The notes below the pieces were generated by a model. It was not told the origin of the DNA, made no database searches, and saw only the letters and a program-made list of their open reading frames with translations. Position numbers and translations under genes: made by a program. A stretch of 64,000 nucleotides of DNA, taken from Chionis minor (taxonomy: Eukaryota > Chordata > Aves > Charadriiformes > Chionididae). This document shows positions 1-9,994 of this stretch, piece after piece. Numbering within the stretch: position 1 is the stretch's first letter; each line of letters opens with the position of its first letter. The stretch lies in NCBI GenBank assembly GCA_013398295.1, contig VZSF01002029.1, positions 496,001 through 560,000 of the forward strand, given 5' to 3'.

Positions 1-447
1 AGGATTACTTCTTTAAGTACTTTATTATAAAACCCTAAAATTGTGTCAGTTTGCACAGTAGGAATTGTGGGTATCAACTTTTCCTAAGGTTACCCACATT
101 TGTTAAAGTTAATATAAGCTATTCCAGTTCGATAATGTAACTGTTATTAATGGTTTATCTGACACAGCTAGCGCTTTCTTTTTTTAAGTGATGTATGAAT
201 AGACCAAATGGAAGAGAAAAATAATCTGTATTTTGCAAAACATTTCATTCTGGTATAGTTTTTCACTACNTGATGTGGTGGGAGTTTTAAGTATTGGTGA
301 AATTGGGTTTTGAAAAGCATATCTACTTGGGTATATAATATGCAGATTTTTATATCAAAATATAAAATAAAGCATGAGTGTGGGAATTTATGCATAGGAG
401 TATCTAGGAAGCCATTCTGGGAAGCAAGCCTGTTGTAGCAAAGAAAT
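1..447. other. AT-rich DNA, no recognised feature
   Basis: No repeat family, RNA gene or credible exon is visible. A 95-codon minus-strand open frame (168-455) crosses the undetermined base at 270, is AT-biased in composition and is taken as chance. The N indicates a draft-quality assembly. Confidence 0.6.
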
Positions 448-912
448 ATGTCCATAGCTTATAAGCTTCTTTGGAAGAAAATTATTTGCTTGTTCCAGGT
501 GGAAAAAAAGGGTTTTACTAACCAGGTATTGCCTGTTTTAAGAACCACGGGAGTTTCAACTCTTAATTTTTCAGAAAATGATCTAAATGCAGCATACAAG
601 ACCATCCATTTGGGAGATCTCCTCGACTTAGTGAAGTCTGACAGCATGAAAAAAGGCTTGGAAGTGTTTGCATTTTCTTCACACTTGCTGAGCAAACTGA
701 CAAAACATTAAGCATCACAAGTGTTAACACTATTTGTTTACGATGAAATACTAGGTTTTGCTGCAAGAGTAGAAAATAGCAGTAGTGAAATATCACATGG
801 TGCAGCTAAAGAAACTCTTGGGAGACTTACAAAAAAGCTAGCAAGACAAGAATCAGCAGAGGAAAGATTTGTCAGCCAGCTGCTTACTTCTAAATTTGTG
901 ATGTACATTTAA
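448..912 (+). pseudogene. Coding-like open frame with one in-frame stop; possible decayed retrocopy or terminal exon
   Basis: One reading frame runs from 448 to the TAA at 910-912 and is interrupted only by a TAA at 709-711. Both halves are in the same frame. The translation has a balanced, soluble-protein composition with charged, helix-like stretches (for example KETLGRLTKKLARQES around 814-861), unlike the Phe/Ile/Tyr-rich translations of random AT-rich DNA nearby. A plausible splice acceptor, TTGCTTGTTCCAG, ends at 498, so coding may begin at 499 rather than at the ATG at 448. No intron, poly(A) tail or flanking duplication is visible that would prove a processed retrocopy. I do not recognise the protein family. 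Alternatives are a real 3'-terminal exon ending at the first TAA, an old pseudogene, or chance. The single stop makes a functional 150-codon product unlikely unless 709-711 is a sequencing error. Confidence 0.3.
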
Positions 913-2394
913 TAGCCCTCTTTCTTTCCTAAAAGTGGGGATTTGCGCATGTTTGCTAAAATGTGTTCTAATGTTGTTGTCCAAAACATGACTGTATATA
1001 AGTAAAACAGTTTAATATAAAAATCAAGACCATTGCTTCCAGCCGCGTGGGTGATATTTCTAATACTACCTGGATCCGCATGGATGGAAACAAAATAGAA
1101 AAACGAGAACATTTACTTTTTGTAGAAGTAAGAAAGGAAAAACTTTCTTATCTCCTTGGCACTTTGTATAACAAAAGACGATTTGACACAAATGATTTTT
1201 TTTTTAATATATATATATGCGCCAAGCCTACTCTCCCTAATAAGTTAGCTACCATCCATAAAACCTTTCTGATTATCTCTTTAATATATTTATTTCTTAG
1301 CAATCCTCAACCATTTATTGTCTCCTCCCTTGTGAAGCACAGAAGGATGTACATGGGTATGGAGCTCGTCAAGAGTTATTTAATATCCGTGGTCAAGCAG
1401 GGAATTTATCTGGAGAAGGAGGGTTCTCTTGGAATCCTTCCCCTCAAAACCTAAAGCCTGTCAGACCTTGGCACTACATATACACACAATATAAAGATAA
1501 TCTTGTTTGGGAGTTATGAGATTTTCACTGGAAAATTAAAATTACACAGATGTACAGTTGAAAATTATGCCTTGTTTAATTGTGTGCCTGGAGATCGATT
1601 TTTGGGTACTGACATTTGAAAATGTTAGCCTTTGCCTAGAAATTATTCCATGATAAATCTGTTCAACTAACAAAATATTCTGTCCAAATATCTGTCATAG
1701 TTAACAGAACCAATATTGATGCAGTGTCTTATATTCAAATTATTTCTTATACTTGGTGAATTTCTTTATGGTTTGATGTTCTTTGCCAGCAATCAAGGTG
1801 GGTAGGAGAACCGTATAAGAGCTCTTTTTTCCCAGTCCATCTGACTAAATGAATGAACAAGGGTTCTAAGAGTTCCAATCAATTATGCAGATGCAAGAAA
1901 TTTCTTGGATATGACAGAAGTTTTGTAAATATGTTAGTGGAACTTAGACCTTTTTCTTCTTGATAAAATTAGTACTAATGAAAAGTTTGAGCTTTATTGG
2001 TATTGAAAAATATTGAAGATACAAAAAATGTTCTAAAGTTGTATTTCAATTTTTCAAATAGAAATCCTAAACTTTTGAGATACTTTGATTTATATTTAAT
2101 TATTTCTAGTTTTTCTTTTCCCGTTTTTTTTCTTTTCTTTCAATGAGAGGGTTGTAAGGCTAGAAAAACAATGGAAATAGTGAACAGAGAACAATGGATT
2201 GTTTAATTTTTCTATTATTATTATTAAATGAACAGTTAATGAAACTACATGTAAGGATCTCCAACTTAAAAACCCCCACATTTTCTGCACTTCCACTTGA
2301 AGTATTTCACTTCAGTACAACTATTGTGTCAGTGCTGGAAAACAGTATCCTTCTCATATTTTATGTAGTCCAGCATGAGGGAAGCCATGCATGC
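913..2394. other. Unique AT-rich DNA, no supported gene
   Basis: A 135-codon plus-strand open frame (1047-1454) passes through a T-rich and (TA)n stretch near 1198-1217 that encodes low-complexity residues, so I treat it as chance. A T/C-rich tract lies near 2105-2142. No repeat family was recognised. Confidence 0.5.
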
Positions 2395-2672
2395 TTTAGG
2401 AGGGCAAGAGAAAACAGATATACATTGGAACATGAGAGGTTCCAGCTGTGAATCAAGGAAAGCCTTTTTCACTGTAGGGCATTGGAATAGTGGAACAGGT
2501 TGTCCAGGGGAATTGTGTATTCTCTGTCTTGAGAGATTTTTCAAGACCTGACTGGTTCTAGTGTGGAGCAACTGTGTCTGATCATATTGCCCACCCTGCT
2601 CTGGGCAGAAGGCTGGGCTAAATGAACTGCCAATGTCCCTTCCCAACAGGGTTATTCCATGTCTTTAAGATC
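2395..2672 (+). mobile_element. CR1 LINE, old 5'-truncated 3' end
   Basis: This is a diverged copy of the last part of a CR1 non-LTR retrotransposon in forward orientation. Recognisable CR1 blocks occur in order: a remnant of the RNGN-type C-terminal ORF2 segment (about 2395-2460), the 'cattggaatagtggaacagg' block (2480-2499, CR1 C-terminal HWNRLP-type segment), a decayed 'ttcaagacctgactgg' block (2539-2554), and the 3' untranslated 'ctgggcagaaggctgggcta' and 'tgtcccttcccaacagggtt' blocks (2602-2621, 2634-2653). Many substitutions and the loss of the exact terminal ATTCTATGAT repeat mark it as older than the copies at 7813 and 57013. The left edge is approximate. Confidence 0.85.
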
Positions 2673-5600
2673 CTGTGTTTTGTTGTCTTAATATCCACAG
2701 TCCTTTTAAGACTCTTTTTTTTCCTCTCGAATTTTCAAGAAGTATGCCACTAGCAGTGTTTGGTTTGACAATGTGATGCACGAGAATTGAGAACTAAATG
2801 GAAGTGACTGATGTCTAAGAAAACAGAATTTTACATTGGTCTTAGAACACAGGCTGTAGTGTGGTTTAGTAATGAACGGAATACCTGAACCTGTGTTCCA
2901 GGAGTGCGGTGATCGGTGTCCATGGCACTGTTGCCACTTCCCGAAATCATACAGGGACAGGAAATATTTAGAAAGGAAAACTTTAGCTAAGTGATGGTCA
3001 TCTCTGGTTCCATCTGTTGTCAATGTCAGGAGGGAAAGGATCCAGCTTTTTGGCACAAACTGGTACATGGAGAGTTCTGAAGCTAGATGTGTTAGGCTAA
3101 AGCTAGTCTTTATGATTATTTCTCAAGTCTCTATCTCTGAATTTCTTGATACTTGGACATGAGTAAGGCACTTGTCTCGTTTGTCTCATTCTTTGTTTTC
3201 TTTATAGACCAAGCTATATGTGCAATGACACCAAATGCAGGTAAGGATACAATTTCACAAATACAAATAGTTGACAGTTAAGTGACAAGTTTGGATTGAC
3301 CCTTCATGAATACTTAATGAAGATAAAATGTGCTACATTAATCCAACTCAGGCCTCAGAGTTGCAAAAATGATTTTGTAACTCTCCGTGGAAAAAGTATT
3401 GATTGATTTTTTTGTCCATGTATTAAACTGACTTCTGATAAAATACAGAAATGTTTTCAAGAAATCCAAGTAGACGAAAAAACTTCCAGAAGCAAAATAT
3501 ATTAAGATGATATAAAGCAATAATTTTGTCTGTCACAACTATGAAATGTCTCTCTGGCTGTGTACGCACAAGAGTTAAGGTCAGCAAAGAAAGTTAAGTA
3601 TATACTTTTCCGATAAATCCTTCTATTTGTGGTATTCTGTAAATGAAACTCCCACAGAAGATACATTCATGACAGTAGTTGATTTTATGCCTACATTTTT
3701 AATCTATTTCTTCTGTGAACTTTTGCAGAGTTGTTGCAGTTGTTTCCTTTTAAATGAGAAGGGGATCCCTTATTTAATTTCCTCCTGTCTACAGATCAAT
3801 AATTTGATATTCTTTTTGACGTTGGGTAGGGTAGATTTTTTTATGCCTCCCACACTCTTAATTTTAAGTCACTTTCATTGTCATAAAAAATTAAAAGCAT
3901 AAACCAGTGCATTTCAAACTTAAATGTATGAAAAATATTATTAAATGGTTAACCACCTGTTCTGGTCAAGTATAGAAACACTCATAATAAAGGTGAAATT
4001 GAAGGCATTAAATCTTTTTCATATTGCAAAGTTCCATTCTGTATCCCAAAACCAAAGCAAACCACCTACACTTGTACATGTTTGTATTGCACTACACAAC
4101 TTTAAAAATAGAGAAAATTTAATTATGTAGGTATTTGTTATGGAAATGCAGGTTTGATTCTTATCTTTTGGGGCTCTATATCTTCTGGGAAATACCCTTT
4201 ACATTTGGTGATAGAAGGGAGAATTGTTGTCTGTATTAAGAGAAATAAGATTTAGTCAAGTTATTAAAATTCTCCAAAGCTAAAGTAAGGTCTAGAAATA
4301 ATGCAGAAAGGCCTCCGCCTGTTTTAAGTCCATAGCAATTCCACAAACTTTGATGTGGAGCAAAATATTTATCTGGGGAAGTGGGGGAGGGTCTGGGAGT
4401 TAAATATTCTGTTCAAATATATTGAACAGATTATTTAGGTTTTGAGTATTTTATCACTTCTAAAAGAAACTCTTTCTCTCTCTTTTTTTCCCCCTTCCTT
4501 CCAGCGGACACTACCCACCAATAATTTTCAAGCAATTTTCTTACATCTATTTTTAAGTCTCATTATATTTATGAGTTAGTAAAATAGATGTTTTACTCAA
4601 TTTTTCACTCATTTAAGTTATTTCATCTCAGGAATTCCACTGTAAGGGCATAAACTGGATTTTACAGATGGGAGACAGTTTTCCCCTATCCATCCAGTTT
4701 CACCAAAACAACACAAGACCACCCTGAAGAAACTGAGTTCCCATCATCAGAGTTGTAGAACAACACATGTCTAATTTTTCCTCTTATTTTGTCAATTCTT
4801 CACCATACGGATTGTTCTGTGCATTGAAAATGTTTCTCCTCTCTCAGTATGAAAAAGGCAGTTGTTCTTTTCACTGTCTGAATCATGAGCTTTTACAAAA
4901 AAAGGGTGACTGGTGGTGGGTAAGCAGGGATGCGTGCTTGACGATGAACAGTTTTGGTGAATTGGGTAAAGGGGAAGAATTCTACATGAAGTGCATTGGC
5001 CTTCCCTCAGCTTCAGCCTTTTGCCGTAATGGATTGCTTTATGGCCAGAAGACTGGCACGTGTTGATTGGGCAGTAAACTGAATGGAACTGAAGAGGAAA
5101 TGTTGTGAAAGTCCAGTGAAAGCAAGTCATTGTTTTATGCGTAGAGCATTGTACAGGTTTCTTTCTTAGCCTTCTATTTCTATCATATATCAATTTTTTT
5201 GGCTGTCTCTGGAAACATTTCATTTGGGTAGGTTTGGATGTACTTCGTATGGTTTGCTTACTTCCCTGTCATGTTAATGTTTTCAAAATAAACTTAGATA
5301 AAATTGTAGAGAATAAATTGCTTGAATTCATCCTGTGCAGGTAGCAGTATGGTCTACCTTACGTAAGAAATACTTGGCATTGTGATCTCATATTTGACAT
5401 TTCCAGAGGTAGAAGCAATCTCCATCCTGTCCTTGGACACAGAGGATCCCAAGAGAAATAGAACTCAGATTCCATAATTCAGGGAACCGATGCCTGTAGA
5501 TCTTCACTGTTCTCTTCTTTCCTGATATGGGAGGTGAAAATAGAGCTAGAAGGAAGCAGACATAAAGGTAGCTTTACTCTTCCCATTTTCACCTCCTAAA

Positions 5601-7812
5601 TGAGTGGAAATGATGAAACCCTACGACCTATTGTCAGTCTGAAACTGGAGAAGTTAATTCTTTCCTGAATCACATCTGTCACAGCTTGACTTTCATTTAT
5701 TTAAATCTAAGCTTTGATGTTGTATCTGTGTTGTAAGGAATATCTTTGTTGGACACCAGCTTCTAACCTAAACGAAGGAACGAATGTAACCTGCGTGAGA
5801 GGGACAAAGGGAAGGAACTGTGAAGCCAGGGCCAGAACTGGAACATAGTATTACGAAAGACTGGGCCATCAAATCCAAACCCAAATTGTAGATGCTTACA
5901 TCATCTGGCTCCGTTAAGTTAAAGAAACCCCATCTTAAAACAAATATTTTTGCTCCCACTGAGGATCTTTTCCAGAGCCTCACTCCTTTGATACATAGGA
6001 GGCTTCTTTAAGCTTATTTCTGGACAGCACATGGTAACTTGTTCTGTTTGACCTTTCACATAGCCTTTTTCCTGACTGCTTTCTGTTCTCTGGTGTGTTT
6101 CTAGGGAACAAACTAGCAGCCTTCCTCTGCTTCTCCCTCTTCCCAAAGCTTTCATTCTGTTGAGCAAACTAAGCCAAAATCATTTTGGTCTCATCTTTCT
6201 CTTAATTATTCTATCAATTCTTCTGTTTCCTTGCTCCGGTAAATTTGCTCTTATTAATGATGGATAAATGCATGGAGTGTTCCAGGTAAGACTTTATCCT
6301 TTGAGAATCTCATGATCAGAATTAAGCCGGTGCTGATATGATATGGAATTGATTTCTTTCTTATTTTCAGAAAGACTAAACCAAACATCAGTGGATATTT
6401 AGCAAATAAAAGGTCTGCTTTTGCAAACACTGATGCTTAAGTTGGCATACGTAATGATAGTCTTTGCTGTCAAAATTATTTCCACTCCCTAAAACAAAGC
6501 ATATTTTTATGTCTTTGCTTGGGGAGGAATGTCTCGTTCCTGGTACTTGGCCATATTCGGCAAGTTATGCATATAAACAGATATTAATAATTTATAGTCC
6601 AAAATTATGGACCTAATTGTCCCTCCAAACCAAGTTCAAAACCATGCATAAAATGCCTCCAGTTCTGTTTTGAAGTAGTTTAAGAGGAGAATCAGTCCAC
6701 TTATACCAGCTGATATGAGAATTTGAATGGTGTGTAAGTTGTAATTTGAACACCAAGTTGTATTTTTTCTCTAATTATTTTATGGGCATAACAGTATAGC
6801 TTTAAAAGACCTTCATAGGTCATGTCCCTGTTATTTTGCTTGTCTCACACACATTGTCTGTTGGTTAGTGTCCATCTCAAGAAGAATTTTATAAAGGAAG
6901 GCAGAATCTTACGCTAATAAGATGGATGATTTTCTCAATATAATGTCTGTGTGTATATATATATAAAATTCTGTAACCAGAACCCTATGTAATTGTTGAA
7001 GCCTGAATGGCCTGAAAGAGGATGGTGAGTCTGATATACAAAAAATTTAGGAGTTAACGCATGACACCAAAAAGGGCAAAATTTGGTGCTTTGACAGCGG
7101 GCAATCCAACATGTTTGAAAAGGTTTTGATTCCTGGCTCTAATTATTACTGTTCCTCCTTTCCAGATACCAATGCCAGGAGAACTCCAAAAGTAGACTTT
7201 GCAGTGGAATGGTAAAAAGGAGGTCTTGGACTTATAGAGAGTAGCTTTATCAAATATAGATAAAATTTAAAAAAAATGTGAAGGGAGCAATGCCAGGCTC
7301 ACATCAGGATTTAAGCCGATCTTTTATCTTTCCTGAGGCAAATCTGATGCAGAATGATTTGGACGCTAAGGTTGCTGTTGAGACTGCTGGAAAAGATTTT
7401 ACAGTCAAATAATTAATGTCCTTGGAAACTCAAATGCTGTCTCTCTTCCTAATATGCCATTTGGACATGGCAGTACACAGAATCTTGTACAAGACGTCAC
7501 TGGAAAACAATGCTATTTTGTCTGTGAATTTTACCTGTTCTGTCTAGACATACTGATTGTGTTTCCCTTTCTCTGAGGTATTTTTGACTGCTAGCGTTGT
7601 AATGCAAACAACTTACAAAGCTCCAGGAACCAGGGGCAGTAGTTACATTATAGCTGATGCTCATCAAAAATAGAAAAAAGTCTGACTGAAGTTCATGCAC
7701 CTACGTCATCCGCCGAGACTTACTAGCTAAGGGGGGATATTTTTATCTGGAATGAAATTTAAGACCTCTTAATGACTTATTTATCATTTCCTTGAAGAGC
7801 ATTGCTAGCTTA
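2673..7812. other. Unique AT-rich DNA with a possible microexon and a polypyrimidine tract
   Basis: No repeat family or complete gene is recognised. A 33-nt exon-like segment (3208-3240) is listed separately. A strong CT/T/C polypyrimidine tract at 4471-4504 ends in CCAG and resembles a splice acceptor, but I see no convincing paired donor. Two overlapping opposite-strand open frames near 4767-5223 (99 and 143 codons) have no recognisable domain and are taken as chance. A short (TA)n run lies at 6951-6965. Confidence 0.5.
3208..3240 (+). other. Possible 33-nt microexon
   Basis: A pyrimidine-rich run with TTGTTTTCTTTATAG immediately precedes a 33-nt block, which is followed directly by a strong donor-like GTAAGGAT. 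The block is a multiple of three and is open in two of three forward frames. The third frame contains TGA. Splice-like borders this close on both sides are the only evidence. No protein family is recognised, and such pairs do occur by chance in 64 kb. Confidence 0.2.
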
Positions 7813-8216
7813 GAGGACATCGTCGAGGCTGAAAGAGTTGGGGCTGTTCAGCCCGGAGAAGAGAAGGCTCCGGGGAGACCTTATTGCGGCCTTCCAGTAC
7901 CTAAAGGGGGCCTACAGGAGAGCAGGGGAAGGACTTTTTACTAGGGCATGTAGTGACAGGACGAGGGGGAATGGCTTTAAACTGGAAGAGGGCAGGTTTA
8001 GATTAAACATTAGGAAGACATTTTTTACTTTGAGGGTAAAGCACTGGAACAGGTTGCCCAGAGAGGTTGTTGAGGCCCCATCCCTGGAGGTGTTCAAGGC
8101 CAGGCTGGATGTGGCCTTGGGCAACCTGGTCTAGTGGGAGGTGTCCCTGCCCAGGGCAGGGGGTTGGAACTAGATGATCTGCAAGGTCCCTTCCAACCTA
8201 AACCATTCTATGATCA
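7813..8216 (+). mobile_element. CR1 LINE, relatively young 3' end with open ORF2 C-terminus
   Basis: This is a 5'-truncated CR1 non-LTR retrotransposon in forward orientation. It carries the C-terminal end of ORF2, downstream of the reverse-transcriptase catalytic core, which is absent. The frame 7838-8134 (98 codons) is still fully open. It shows the CR1 signatures [20 protein letters not shown] (residues 2-21), [17 protein letters not shown] (about 38-54) and [19 protein letters not shown] (about 69-87). The 3' UTR follows with 'gcagggggttggaactagat' (8156-8175) and 'cccttccaacctaaaccatt' (8188-8207), ending at TCTATGAT. The open frame and clean terminus imply a younger insertion than the copy at 2395. 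It cannot move by itself, because endonuclease and RT domains are missing. Confidence 0.96.
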
Positions 8217-9562
8217 TTGGACCTTTGATGTTTTTAGGATCAACAGTTCTTTCAACAGCTTCCTTAAAACTAATCAAATACAGCTTAGCTTAGTAACTCA
8301 CTTTGCACAAATACAGGTTTAAGTCACATGCCAAAGTAGCAGTATTTTCATACCTATCTAGTTATAATGTACACTCATAAAGGGAGAGCCTAGCACCTCA
8401 GCTGGTGTGGGTTAGCCAACCTCTGCTGGCTCAGCCTTCCTGTAGGATGCCGTTGGAGGGTACGGTCTGTCAGCTGCAGAAAATCAGGAAGAACAGACTG
8501 GTGCAGAGATACAGTGAATGCAGCTTCTCAAAGGAGCATAAGGACAACAGTTTTCACTTGTGAGTATTTCTGTTTAACAAATGTCAAGAGAATGGATTAT
8601 TTATGTGAGTAAATTTGGAAGGATTAGGCAGGAAATTAATTACTGGTATAACGTCAAAGTCAACAGTTATTCTTTTCATAACCTTTTGTTTCATCTGTGT
8701 AGGTCTGTATGCGGTATGTGTTATTCACTGACAAACTATTTAGTATTTCATGCAATGTAAGGTTAATACATTAATAGTTTTCTTCTAATTAATTTGCAAT
8801 ATTCACCTGCTTTTAGAAGATGTTTGCATCGATACTTGAAAGGAGTAGCTGGGGACCGTATTATTTTCCAACCTAAAATTCCATTTTGGTGGCTTAACGT
8901 ACCATCCTGTTCACCTTCAGACTTTTTGTGGCACTGATTTCTATGCTGTCCCATCCTAAAAGTCAAAATCTTTTAATTATAATATTAATTTTATCTGTTG
9001 GACATCACTTACAGGTTTTTACCTGTGTAACAGGCTTGACTCACAGAAGAAAACTGGAAAAGCTGCCCTGTATTTCGTGCCTGTGTGGTCTTTCTGCTTT
9101 CTGCTCTCCCTGGTTTGTAGTAGGACATGTAGTTCATTATACATTTTTAGAACTATATTGGAATAATTTTGGTCTCCTGCTTAGTCCTTGTTCAATAGAA
9201 GTACATTTCTTTGACCTATGAAAGGTGTATCAGCACCCAAAGTGTAGGTGTAAGACAGCTACTTCATTCTTTCATAAAGGGAAGTAAATTGACCCGGTGA
9301 ACTAGCTTAGTACCTTTGTTATGGAAGAAAGTTTTATTGAGGTGTAGCAGCGTGACTGAAACGTGTCAGCTGGCTGGCAGGAGAGATTTGGCAACTCTTG
9401 GGAAGTTAGAAAGGAAAAGGGAGGGAAGATGCTCTGTGGATATGTGCTCCTGAGCCCGGAGCAGAACGTGTTATTGTTACGGATTTCTGCGGGCCGGCAC
9501 CCTGCTGTACATAGTGAGTGCCTGGCGCTGGGTCCTGCCCTCCGGAAACCTGTGTCCTGAGG
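8217..9562. other. Unique DNA with a small GC-richer patch
   Basis: Mostly AT-rich with no recognised repeat. A patch at about 9440-9560 is clearly richer in G and C and keeps several CpG dinucleotides (for example in 'gcgggccggcaccctgctg' at 9489-9507). It sits just upstream of the first copy of the direct repeat at 9563. No promoter element is evident. Confidence 0.45.
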
Positions 9563-9650
9563 CAGACTTACTAGCACTGTTTTCAACTCTCATTCGATCT
9601 CTTGTTAGAGGATAGTTAACAAATTATAAGATTAATTTTTCATGTCTAAA
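9563..9650 (+). repeat. Direct repeat, copy A (about 88 bp)
   Basis: This segment recurs at 9907-9994, offset by 344 bp in the same orientation. The best-preserved core is 'gattaatttttcatgtctaa', identical in both copies. Upstream parts such as TTTTCAACT versus CTTTCAAAT and GATCTCTTGTTAGAGGA versus GATCTCTTGCTAGAGGA also align. The sequence between the copies does not repeat again after copy B, so the repeated unit is only about 88 bp. It may be a partial tandem duplication or two members of an unrecognised old repeat. Confidence 0.8.
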
Positions 9651-9906
9651 CCACTGACCCAGCTGGTCAGGGAAAAAGACATAGTAGCTCAAAGGAGCAC
9701 AGCCTGACACTTCGGTTCTTTAAACAAAGAGAAGCAAAAGCTCCGTGACAGCAAAGCGTGAGGTTCTTCTCTTGGAGAACAGAAGAACAAAATAACCTAC
9801 CCCTTGCTTATTTCATTTACTTCAATACTAATCTTTCTCTGTTTCAAAGTGGTTATTCTGGTGTATGGGTGATATTACATTGTTTTGAAGATGTGCACTC
9901 TTAAGA

Positions 9907-9994
9907 CAGTCTTATTAGTGATGCTTTCAAATGTTATTTGATCTCTTGCTAGAGGACTATTAGAAAATTACAGGATTAATTTTTCATGTCTAAA
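9907..9994 (+). repeat. Direct repeat, copy B (about 88 bp)
   Basis: Second copy of the segment at 9563-9650, with scattered substitutions and about one 1-bp gap. Flanking sequences on both sides are unrelated to those around copy A, which limits the repeat to this block. Confidence 0.8.

Noticed and set aside
1047..1454. 135-codon plus-strand frame
   Set aside because: It crosses a T-run and (TA)n tract giving low-complexity residues, and neither part resembles a known protein.
4767..5223. Overlapping 99- and 143-codon frames on opposite strands
   Set aside because: No recognisable domain, and the minus product is rich in Cys/His/Ser without spacing typical of zinc fingers. Treated as chance.
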